Positions 1-5,681 of a stretch of DNA of 6,228 bases are shown here, piece after piece. Each line of letters opens with the position of its first letter. The stretch's first letter is position 1. Source of the DNA: WFZT01 sp964398355 (GTDB lineage: Bacteria > Hydrothermota > Hydrothermia > B15-G9 > WFZT01); NCBI GenBank assembly GCA_964398355.1, contig CAYNMM010000107.1, positions 1 to 6,228 of the forward strand, written 5' to 3'. The notes beneath the pieces are model-generated. The model was not told the origin of the DNA and searched no databases. It worked only from the letters and a program-made list of their open reading frames with translations. Made by a program: the position numbers and the translations under genes.

Positions 1-602
1 TCCGGTTTGAGATACACCTCAAAGCCATCCTCACCTGTGTAACCGGTTCTTGAAATAAGTGCATCTTTTCCAAGAACCTTTCCACGTGCAGCCCAATAAT
101 AACCTAACTCGGATAAATTTATATCCACCAGTTCCTGGAGGATTACCTCACTTTCCGGTCCCTGTAGTGCAAGCTCGGCAAATTCATCCGATTTATTTAA
201 CACATCAACACCATCATGGAATCTGTGTTCAAGTAGCCAGTTATAATCTTTTTCTATATTTGAGGCATTCACAACAAGAAGGAAGTGGTCCTCCAATCTA
301 TAGACGAGAAGATCATCAACTACTGTACCCTCATGTGTGGGAAATGCTGAATACTGGACCTGAAAAGTATGAAGTTTAGCGGGATCATTCGAAGTGACAT
401 AAGAAACAAACTCAAGGGCTCTTTTCCCGCGGATTTCTATCTCTCCCATGTGAGAAACATCGAAAACCCCTGCATGAGTCCTTACCCACTCGTGTTCTTT
501 CGTGATGCTTCTGTATTGCAGGGGCATTTTGAAACCGGCGAAGTCAACCATCTTCGCCCCAAGTTTTACATGTGCATCGTAAAGTGGCGTTTTTTTACTC
601 AT
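1..602 (-). CDS. gcvT: Aminomethyltransferase (glycine cleavage T protein), N-terminal part, cut by window edge
   Basis: Reading the minus strand from the ATG at 602-600 gives about 200 codons that stay open to the window edge. The protein begins MSKKTPLYDAHVKLGAKMVDF, followed by AGFKMPLQY, then a THAGVFDVSHMGE stretch, VVDDLLVYRL, VVNASNIEKD, ALQGPES and SRTGYTGEDGFEVYL. These are signature blocks of GcvT, in the expected order. GcvT transfers the aminomethyl-derived methylene group from lipoylated GcvH to tetrahydrofolate, giving 5,10-methylene-THF and ammonia in the cytoplasm. Family members are about 360-370 residues, so roughly the C-terminal 45 percent lies outside. The start is well supported: the ATG is one base after the TAA of the upstream acyltransferase gene (TAAaATG), with GAGGGA a few bases before it, so translation is probably coupled. 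No gcvH or gcvP is visible here; they may follow beyond the left edge. FolC, encoded earlier in the same run of genes, makes the polyglutamylated folate cofactor this enzyme uses. Confidence 0.95.
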   Translation of the reverse strand, partial: MSKKTPLYDAHVKLGAKMVDFAGFKMPLQYRSITKEHEWVRTHAGVFDVSHMGEIEIRGKRALEFVSYVTSNDPAKLHTFQVQYSAFPTHEGTVVDDLLVYRLEDHFLLVVNASNIEKDYNWLLEHRFHDGVDVLNKSDEFAELALQGPESEVILQELVDINLSELGYYWAARGKVLGKDALISRTGYTGEDGFEVYLKP

Positions 603-603
603 T

Positions 604-1353
604 TTATCCCTCGTAGTAATCCTGATTTTCGAGAAGTTGCTCGGGTGGTACATCCTTCCACACCCTTGCAGGTACTCCTAACACAATTTTACGTGGTGGC
701 ACGTCGCGAGTAACAACGGACCCGGCAGCAACAAGTGCATCCTCTCCAACGGTTATTCCTGGCAAAAACGTCGTATTCGCGCCTACCCTTGCACCTTTCT
801 TCAAGGTTACTCCCTTGTGATATTTAAATCTCTCTTTTGTTCTTCCAAGGAAATTATCATTGGTAAATGTAACCTCTGGTGCTATAAAGCAGTAATCCTC
901 AATTGTTGAAAGGGCTGTAATGTACGCTTCAGTCTCAATTTTACACTTCTTTCCAATTTTAACCTTATTCTCTACGGTAACCCCTCTTCCTATAATCGTG
1001 AAATCACCAATTTCAACATCCTCACGAACTGAAGCGAGATCCGCTATCAAAACTTTATTACCTATTTTGGCTCCCCGGTAAATTACCACATTGGCTCCAA
1101 TAAGAACGTTATTCCCGATCTCAAGTGGTGGCAATTCCTTGTCTTTTGTAACGGCCGACATGGCAGCCTTCATGGGTAGCTTGCCAATCACCGTGTTGTC
1201 ATCGATCCTCACATTTGAGCCGATTTTTGTATCGTTATGGATAACAACATTGTTCCCAATAGAGGTATTGTCCCCAATGACAACATTTGCACCAATTATT
1301 ACGTTATACCCTACCTGTACATTCTCTCCAACTCTGGCAGTCTTATCTATCAT
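604..1353 (-). CDS. Left-handed beta-helix (hexapeptide repeat) acyltransferase, probably a sugar N-acetyltransferase
   Basis: The 249-residue product is dominated by hexapeptide repeats of the form [IV]GxNxx. They run from residue 8 to about 58 and again from about 78 to 150, and a final coil set covers 181-215. This folds as a left-handed parallel beta-helix, usually a trimer using acetyl-CoA. A loop at about 58-77 (KLPMKAAMSAVTKDKELPPL) interrupts the coils. The block at 156-180 (FIAPEVTFTNDN, then GRTKERFKYHKG) and the C-terminal VAAGSVVTRDVPPRKIVLGVPAR resemble the WbpD/WlbB type of UDP-aminosugar N-acetyltransferases and related dTDP-aminosugar acetyltransferases. The exact acceptor cannot be read from sequence. 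The gene is intact, with start ATG at 1353 behind a strong GGGAGGA. It lies 47 nt after the sigma-54 regulator gene and one base before gcvT. Together with the GT4 glycosyltransferase two genes upstream, it hints at surface polysaccharide or glycan modification, which is an inference. Confidence 0.85.
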   Translation of the reverse strand: MIDKTARVGENVQVGYNVIIGANVVIGDNTSIGNNVVIHNDTKIGSNVRIDDNTVIGKLPMKAAMSAVTKDKELPPLEIGNNVLIGANVVIYRGAKIGNKVLIADLASVREDVEIGDFTIIGRGVTVENKVKIGKKCKIETEAYITALSTIEDYCFIAPEVTFTNDNFLGRTKERFKYHKGVTLKKGARVGANTTFLPGITVGEDALVAAGSVVTRDVPPRKIVLGVPARVWKDVPPEQLLENQDYYEG

Positions 1354-1360
1354 TTTTCTT

Positions 1361-1367
1361 TCCTCCC
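1361..1367 (-). promoter_or_regulatory. Ribosome binding site of the acyltransferase gene
   Basis: The minus strand reads GGGAGGA, seven bases before the ATG at 1353. It is a near-perfect Shine-Dalgarno sequence and fixes that start. It lies in the 47-nt gap after the regulator stop codon. I found no convincing promoter or terminator in that gap, so read-through from the regulator gene is the simplest reading. Confidence 0.8.
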
Positions 1368-1400
1368 TGCTTAAATTTTAGTGATCAACGGAGGGAAAAT

Positions 1401-2381
1401 CTATTCTATTCCGTATTTTTTTATTTTCCTAAGGAGATTCATCCTCGACATTCCAAGGAGTTCAGCGGCCCTTTTCTTGTTCCATTTTGTGTATTTCAAA
1501 GCTTCTATAATCACAGCTCTCTCAATATTCTCCATGTTAAATTCACTTATATCAAACTGGAGAATAATTTTATCCTTGTAGGGACTTGGAATATTGGGAA
1601 GATCACGAGAATATGTGGATTTGAGATGAATATCATTGGCCGTTATCAGTTCGCCCCGTGACATGAGAACCGCACTTTCTATAGTATTCCTCAGTTCACG
1701 CACATTTCCTGGCCATGTATGGGCAAGCAATTTCTGATAGGCATCAGGTGTGAATTTTTTCTTTTTAACATTGTACTCTTTAATAAACTTTTTCAAAAAA
1801 TATTCTGCGAGCAATATGACATCATTCCCCCTCTCTCTCAAAGGTGGTATAACAATATTTATCGTGCTTAGTCTGTAGTAAAGGTCCTTCCTGAAATTAC
1901 CCTTCTCTACCAGAAGCATTAAATCCACATTTGTCGCGGCTATAACTCGAACATCAACCTCCTTCTCTTCCTCGGCACCAATTGCTCTATATCTCCTCGT
2001 TTCGAGAAAGCGTAAGAGCTTGTTCTGGACATTAATTGGCATGTTTCCGATCTCATCTATCAGGAGAGTTCCACCATCTGCAAGGCCCACAAGGCCTTTT
2101 CTGCTTTTAATAGCTCCAGTGAAAGCACCCTTCACGAATCCAAAAAGCTCAGACTCAAGAAGATTTTCGGGGATCGTTGTACAGTCCACAGGGATAAACG
2201 GGCCCTTTGCACGAGTACTGTGCTCGTGAATGTAACGTGCAAATACCTCTTTACCAGTCCCTGTTTCACCGGTAAGGAGGATAGTTTTAACACCGGTTTC
2301 AGCAGCTCTTTTCGCCAGCCTCAACGCCTCAAGAAACTTCGGATGTTGGCCTATTATAAGAACTTTCTCATGCTTTACCAT
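1401..2381 (-). CDS. Sigma-54-dependent transcriptional activator without N-terminal regulatory domain
   Basis: The 326-residue protein is a bacterial enhancer-binding protein. The AAA+ sigma-54 interaction domain covers about residues 10-250, with Walker A GETGTGKE (38-45), ELFGFVKGAFTGA (78-90, the sigma-54 contact loop intact), Walker B GGTLLIDE (103-110), FRKDLYYRL (163-171), PPLRERGND (179-187) and WPGNVREL (223-230). A linker (about 254-282) leads to a Fis-type helix-turn-helix (about 284-326, with KKRAAELLGMSRMNLLRKI at 302-320). Such proteins bind upstream enhancers and use ATP to open sigma-54 promoters. Unlike NtrC-type relatives it has no receiver, GAF or PAS domain: the AAA+ part starts almost at residue 1, and a TAA stop lies in frame two codons before the ATG, so no N-terminal domain is hidden upstream. 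Its control must come from a partner protein (as PspA does for PspF), from expression level, or be absent. The start overlaps the glycosyltransferase end by 14 nt, and no good ribosome binding site is seen, suggesting translational coupling. Its target genes are unknown. Confidence 0.95.
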   Translation of the reverse strand: MVKHEKVLIIGQHPKFLEALRLAKRAAETGVKTILLTGETGTGKEVFARYIHEHSTRAKGPFIPVDCTTIPENLLESELFGFVKGAFTGAIKSRKGLVGLADGGTLLIDEIGNMPINVQNKLLRFLETRRYRAIGAEEEKEVDVRVIAATNVDLMLLVEKGNFRKDLYYRLSTINIVIPPLRERGNDVILLAEYFLKKFIKEYNVKKKKFTPDAYQKLLAHTWPGNVRELRNTIESAVLMSRGELITANDIHLKSTYSRDLPNIPSPYKDKIILQFDISEFNMENIERAVIIEALKYTKWNKKRAAELLGMSRMNLLRKIKKYGIE

Positions 2382-3426
2382 GATTTAACACTAAATTATA
2401 AACTTTCCGTGTTTCCTCAGCTGTCTTTACCCAGGTAAATTGGCTTGAGACCTGCAAGCCAGATTCCACAAATTTACTCCTTTCTTGTGAATCAAGAACC
2501 GTCCGTAACCCTTCTGCAATGCTTAAAGGAGACAACGGTTCAACTTCTATATAGGCTCCACCAGCTATCTCCCGAAATACCTCAATGTTTGAGGCAACCA
2601 CCGGAGTTCCACATTTCATAGCCTCGAGTAATGGTAGCCCAAATCCCTCGTAAAGACTCACAAAAACAAAAGCAATTGCCCGGTTGTAAAGGCATCTCAA
2701 GTCTTCTCTTGAAACGTACCCTACCTCTTTAACTCTTTCTTTAATTCCAAGCCTTTTTATAAGTTCTCTTTGATTTCCTTTTAAAAATCCACCCGCTATC
2801 ACAAGTTGTACCCTTTCTTTCAAATGCGAAAATGCGACAAAAAGGTTATCAAGATTTTTTCTCCTATCACTGTCACCTACATATAGATAAAACGGAGATT
2901 TGATGTTAAATTTCCTAAAGACGTAAGAACACTCTTCTGGATTCAATATTTTCCAGAAATCTGATACCCCGTGGTAAACAACGAAGACTTTTTCTTTGAA
3001 ATCCGGGAAAAATTTTAGAAACTCTTTCTTTGCAAATTCTGAAATCAATATAAGAGCATCTGGCTGTCTCATAACAGCTTGTCGTATCTTATTCGCTGCT
3101 CTCCCATGAGGTGAATCGATAATTGGATAAACATCATGAATTGTTAAAACCTTCCGAAACTTATTACTTTCAGGTATGTACGCATCTGTTCCATGAAAAA
3201 GTTGAAACTTGGTAAAGAAAAATGGAACTCCTGAAATTTCGAAAAAAGGCCATCCCCGGTACCACAGACGTGCTAACCTCGAGGGGTACTTGAGTCTCGA
3301 AATCTTAAAGAGGAATTTGTAATCTATATCCACCATGTGGGTCGTAAGTTCGAAAATATAACTACCTATTCCACGAGGAATTTTATTCAGCACTGGTGTG
3401 ACGTCAATACCGACCTCTACAGACAT
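2368..3426 (-). CDS. GT4-family glycosyltransferase (GT-B fold)
   Basis: The 352-residue protein is a retaining glycosyltransferase of the GT4 (Glycos_transf_1) family. The N-terminal Rossmann half has a glycine-rich loop (RGIGSYIFEL, 18-27), FHGTD (77-81) and TIHDVYP (95-101). The C-terminal half binds the nucleotide sugar: YVGDSDRRKNLDNL (182-195), VIAGG (209-213), and the E-x7-E signature EGFGLPLLE (260-268) followed by AMKCGTPVVAS (269-279). It would transfer a hexose or similar sugar from an NDP- or GDP-sugar to a glycan or lipid acceptor on the cytoplasmic face of the membrane. Donor and acceptor cannot be assigned, though the IHDVYP and EGFGLPLLEAM forms are common in mannosyl- and rhamnosyltransferases. 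No membrane segment or signal peptide is evident. The ATG at 3426 overlaps the folC stop by 10 nt and has GGGAGA nine bases upstream. Length is normal and the gene looks intact. Confidence 0.92.
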   Translation of the reverse strand: MSVEVGIDVTPVLNKIPRGIGSYIFELTTHMVDIDYKFLFKISRLKYPSRLARLWYRGWPFFEISGVPFFFTKFQLFHGTDAYIPESNKFRKVLTIHDVYPIIDSPHGRAANKIRQAVMRQPDALILISEFAKKEFLKFFPDFKEKVFVVYHGVSDFWKILNPEECSYVFRKFNIKSPFYLYVGDSDRRKNLDNLFVAFSHLKERVQLVIAGGFLKGNQRELIKRLGIKERVKEVGYVSREDLRCLYNRAIAFVFVSLYEGFGLPLLEAMKCGTPVVASNIEVFREIAGGAYIEVEPLSPLSIAEGLRTVLDSQERSKFVESGLQVSSQFTWVKTAEETRKVYNLVLNHGKA

Positions 3427-4649
3427 TTGTAAACGTCTCCCGCAACGTAGAACGACCCGATAATTAATATTACTCGACTTTTTTTATCCATTGTCAAAAA
3501 TCGTAATGCGTCACAGGGATTTTTATAAACTCCCATAACATATATTCCTATTTTTACTGAAATGTCATACAGTAATTCAGGATCTATCGTTCGCGGCACA
3601 GATGAACCAGTAAGAATAACATTGTCAACATTATTTTTAAGGATTTTTAGCATTTCTTCAATATCTTTGTCTTTACTCACACCAAAAATAACATAAGGTT
3701 TTTCAGAAAAAATTTCAAAATAGGAATTAAAAAACTCTTTTAGTGAAACTTTATTGTGGGCTGAATCAATAACTATGGTTGTAGAATTCTGCCTGACTAT
3801 ATCAAACCTTCCTTTCAACTCCACTTTTGAAAAATCAATCTTTTCAAAACCAAGAACCTTTACAGTTTCAAATGCTGTGGCCATATTTACTGCTTGAAAA
3901 CGTCCAACAAGAGGAGAAAAGATGGTATTCCCATTTATCATGATCTTTGTACCATCCTCCGAAAGGCTCAGAATCACCGGCGATTTAACAACGTGTAACG
4001 GAGCATGAAGCTTCTTACTCCGTTCCTCAACAACTCTAAGGGCCTCACTGTGATACTGGTAGGTGATAACAGGGGAAGAGCTTTTTATAACAGCAGCCTT
4101 CTCAATTGCAATCTTCTCTATAGTATCCCCAAGTATTCTCGTGTGATCCAAGTCAATAGGCGTTATAACAGTAGCAATTTGATCGACAACGTTAGTGGCA
4201 TCCAGGCGACCTCCAAGGCCAGCTTCAAGTACTACAAAGTCCGTATTTTCATCCAAAAAATACATGAAAGCGATGGTAGTCAAAATTTCAAAATAGGTTC
4301 TCACTCCATTCGATCGAACGAAAGGTTTTAATGTCGCCACATACATGGCAAATTTTTCTTCGGGGATCATGGAGAAATTCAATCTGATCCTCTCTCTGAT
4401 ATCAACAAGGTGGGGGGAGGTATAAAGACCAACTCTGTACCCATTTGACATCAGAGCAGAAGCTATCAGTGAAGCAGTTGACCCCTTTCCTTTTGTTCCA
4501 ACCACGAGAATTGGAGATTTCAGAAACTTTTGAGGTTCACCTACACGAATCAGGAAATCCCTGTATGGTTCCAGTGAATCAACGTAACCGGGCTTATATT
4601 CATAATTAATGAGAGAATAGAGGTAGGAAACGGCTTCATCAAAATTCAT
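3417..4649 (-). CDS. folC: Folylpolyglutamate synthase / dihydrofolate synthase
   Basis: The 410-residue protein belongs to the Mur ligase-like ATP-dependent family. It adds glutamate to tetrahydrofolates, and in many bacteria also joins dihydropteroate to glutamate, in the cytoplasm. Visible motifs are the P-loop VVGTKGKGSTAS (49-60), YTSPHLVDIRERI (76-88, substrate loop), LEAGLGGRLDATNVV (141-155), ITPIDLDHTRILGDTIEKIAIEK (162-184, metal and ligase core), GRF (280-282), VIDSAHN (293-299) and GVSKDKDIEEM (323-333). The C-terminal GSFYVAGDVYKCL matches the usual GSxFxVG ending. Length is slightly short but normal for the family. Two motif variants are visible: GTKGKGS instead of the commoner GTNGKGS, and DSAHNK instead of DGAHNP. 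The former is known from eukaryotic FPGS, so loss of activity is not implied. The ATG overlaps the ricT stop as ATGA, with no clear Shine-Dalgarno, so translation is probably coupled to ricT. GcvT, downstream in the same run, uses the folate product. Confidence 0.95.
   Translation of the reverse strand: MNFDEAVSYLYSLINYEYKPGYVDSLEPYRDFLIRVGEPQKFLKSPILVVGTKGKGSTASLIASALMSNGYRVGLYTSPHLVDIRERIRLNFSMIPEEKFAMYVATLKPFVRSNGVRTYFEILTTIAFMYFLDENTDFVVLEAGLGGRLDATNVVDQIATVITPIDLDHTRILGDTIEKIAIEKAAVIKSSSPVITYQYHSEALRVVEERSKKLHAPLHVVKSPVILSLSEDGTKIMINGNTIFSPLVGRFQAVNMATAFETVKVLGFEKIDFSKVELKGRFDIVRQNSTTIVIDSAHNKVSLKEFFNSYFEIFSEKPYVIFGVSKDKDIEEMLKILKNNVDNVILTGSSVPRTIDPELLYDISVKIGIYVMGVYKNPCDALRFLTMDKKSRVILIIGSFYVAGDVYKCL
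3436..3441 (-). promoter_or_regulatory. Ribosome binding site of the glycosyltransferase gene
   Basis: The minus strand reads GGGAGA, nine bases before the ATG at 3426. It lies inside the last codons of folC, so ribosomes finishing folC can restart here. It supports the chosen start. Confidence 0.6.
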
Positions 4650-5500
4650 TTAACTGCTTGCCATTCAATCTTTTCTTCGGCTTCTTCAGATAGATCAAGA
4701 ATTTCCTCAGAGTCATCCTCCTCGTATCTAACCCTTACTTTCCCTGTCAAAATATTTACCTCAAGAACTCTGGCAATCCCTTTTGGGGTTTTTATTTTTG
4801 ATCCAACATGAGGATAGATTCTGGAAAGTTCTTCATAGACAGGGAGCTCAAATCTCAGACAGCACATCAGTCTGCCACATACTCCAGAGAGTTTCTCAGG
4901 TGCAGCAAATAAATATTGCTGTCTGGCCATGTCGAGGGTTACAGACGGAATTTCCTTGAGAAATAGCTTACAACATAATTCTCTACCACACGGACCAATT
5001 CCACCTATCTCTTTAGCATAGTCGCGAGCGCCAACCTGGGTAAACTCGACACGAACGTGAAGTAATTTCGCAAGTCTGATCGAAAATTTAGATAACTTGT
5101 GTTTCCTTTCTGCAATATAGTCAAACTTTATATAGCCCGTCTTCGCGTCGAAATATGTCTTTGTTAATTTAATATCTCTATATTCCTCGTGTTCCCAGAG
5201 ATAGGCTTTCGTCATATTACGCATAATCTTTATCACGTCTCTATCAGGAGCCAATCTCAAGCTTTCAATCTCTTTATCCACGGGTTTGCTGGACATCCCC
5301 CGCACCTTTACCAGAATCTCGTGTTTTTCACCTTTTGGCCTTATAAAAATAAAAGTACCAACCGGTGGAATAGGTCCGTTGTATTTAAATTTGTCATATT
5401 CCCCACCTATTATTGATACTTCCACCGTGGTGATTGGCTCTTCCTTAACATTATCTGAACTTCTATGTCTTTTCCTATGTTTCCTGAATCTCCTAAACAT
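4646..5500 (-). CDS. ricT: PSP1-domain protein RicT (YaaT), RNA-maturation cofactor
   Basis: The 284-residue protein matches the RicT/YaaT family (B. subtilis RicT is about 275 residues). The PSP1 C-terminal domain covers about 83-170, and the cysteine signature lies in two blocks: GIGPCGRELCC (167-177) and SGVCGRLMCCLRFE (205-218), giving Cys171, 176, 177, 208, 213 and 214. In B. subtilis RicT joins RicA and RicF in the Y-complex, carries iron-sulfur clusters and steers RNase Y during mRNA maturation; it also affects sporulation and competence there. Whether RicA and RicF partners exist in this organism cannot be seen. The first 14 residues are unusually basic (MFRRFRKHRKRHRS), perhaps an RNA-binding tail; the C-terminus is acidic (EEDDSEEILDLSEEAEEK). 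The ATG at 5500 follows a strong GGAGGT at ten bases. It is the first gene of the minus-strand run and shares its upstream region with the divergent EIIA gene. Confidence 0.93.
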   Translation of the reverse strand: MFRRFRKHRKRHRSSDNVKEEPITTVEVSIIGGEYDKFKYNGPIPPVGTFIFIRPKGEKHEILVKVRGMSSKPVDKEIESLRLAPDRDVIKIMRNMTKAYLWEHEEYRDIKLTKTYFDAKTGYIKFDYIAERKHKLSKFSIRLAKLLHVRVEFTQVGARDYAKEIGGIGPCGRELCCKLFLKEIPSVTLDMARQQYLFAAPEKLSGVCGRLMCCLRFELPVYEELSRIYPHVGSKIKTPKGIARVLEVNILTGKVRVRYEEDDSEEILDLSEEAEEKIEWQAVK

Positions 5501-5510
5501 ATTTTTATCA

Positions 5511-5516
5511 ACCTCC
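5511..5516 (-). promoter_or_regulatory. Ribosome binding site of ricT
   Basis: The minus strand reads GGAGGT (within CCGGAGGTTGAT), ten bases before the ATG at 5500. It fixes the ricT start and is the strongest such site of the minus-strand run, as expected for the leading gene. Confidence 0.8.
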
Positions 5517-5620
5517 GGAATTCTGAAGGTTATATTTTAAAGCAAACCCTCCATATTCCCTATGAATTCGTGATAAAAGTGGAAATTTTCGGCATTAAGG
5601 GATAAAATTATTACAAGTTT

Positions 5621-5638
5621 CAATGTTTCTTGACATTG
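5621..5638. promoter_or_regulatory. Candidate operator: perfect inverted repeat CAATGT-N6-ACATTG
   Basis: The sequence CAATGTTTCTTGACATTG has two six-base arms that are exact reverse complements, separated by six bases. This is a typical size for the site of a dimeric helix-turn-helix repressor. It overlaps the exact TTGACA on the plus strand and abuts the extended -10-like TTGTAATAAT on the minus strand, so a bound protein could affect both directions. It lies 43 bases before the EIIA start and 120 bases before ricT. The arms with this loop would make only a weak RNA hairpin and no U-tract follows, so it is unlikely to be a terminator. The binding protein is unknown. Confidence 0.45.
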
Positions 5639-5669
5639 GAGTATGAAAAACAAACCTATTTAACAACAT

Positions 5670-5674
5670 GGAGG
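5670..5674 (+). promoter_or_regulatory. Ribosome binding site of the EIIA gene
   Basis: GGAGG lies seven bases before the ATG at 5682, an optimal Shine-Dalgarno sequence and spacing that fixes the start of the EIIA gene. Confidence 0.85.
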
Positions 5675-5681
5675 CGTTATT

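Larger units (their letters stand above)
5501..5681. other. Divergent intergenic region between ricT and the EIIA gene
   Basis: This 181-bp AT-rich stretch must hold the start signals for both transcription units, unless either is read from farther away. On the plus strand there is an exact TTGACA (5630-5635), but the best -10-like hexamer after it, TATTTA (5657-5662), is 21 bases away, which is too far for a standard promoter. On the minus strand, TTGTAATAAT (5615-5606) resembles an extended -10 box but has no good -35. No GG-N10-GC sigma-54 promoter and no rho-independent terminator was found. A palindrome at 5621-5638 overlaps both promoter-like elements. Confidence 0.5.

Noticed and set aside
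59..713. Two plus-strand open frames of 106 and 114 codons
   Set aside because: They lie opposite gcvT and the end of the acyltransferase gene, whose minus-strand products have clear family motifs; the plus frames show no recognisable domain.
1354..1400. Internal promoter or terminator between the activator and acyltransferase genes
   Set aside because: Only a strong ribosome binding site is evident; there is no hairpin with a U-tract, no -35/-10 pair and no GG-N10-GC element.
1091..1661. Plus-strand open frames opposite the acyltransferase and activator genes
   Set aside because: The translations are low-complexity shadows of repeat-rich minus-strand genes, without ribosome binding sites or motifs.
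4005..4331. Plus-strand 108-codon open frame inside folC
   Set aside because: It is antisense to the conserved core of FolC and has no motif or ribosome binding site.
5189..5540. Plus-strand open frames opposite the start of ricT
   Set aside because: They overlap the conserved ricT gene in antisense and its upstream ribosome binding site; no sign of selection as protein is visible.
5580..5595. Possible sigma-54 promoter (TGGAAATTTTCGGCAT) before the EIIA gene
   Set aside because: The GG and GC elements are nine rather than ten bases apart and the TGGCAC and TTGC blocks are poorly matched.
5584..5609. Inverted repeat AATTTT/AAAATT as a terminator or operator
   Set aside because: The arms are only A and T with a 14-base loop; this is expected by chance in an AT-rich intergenic region.
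5630..5662. Standard sigma-70 promoter from exact TTGACA to TATTTA
   Set aside because: The spacer is 21 bases, beyond the normal 16-18, and no better -10 hexamer lies at the right distance.
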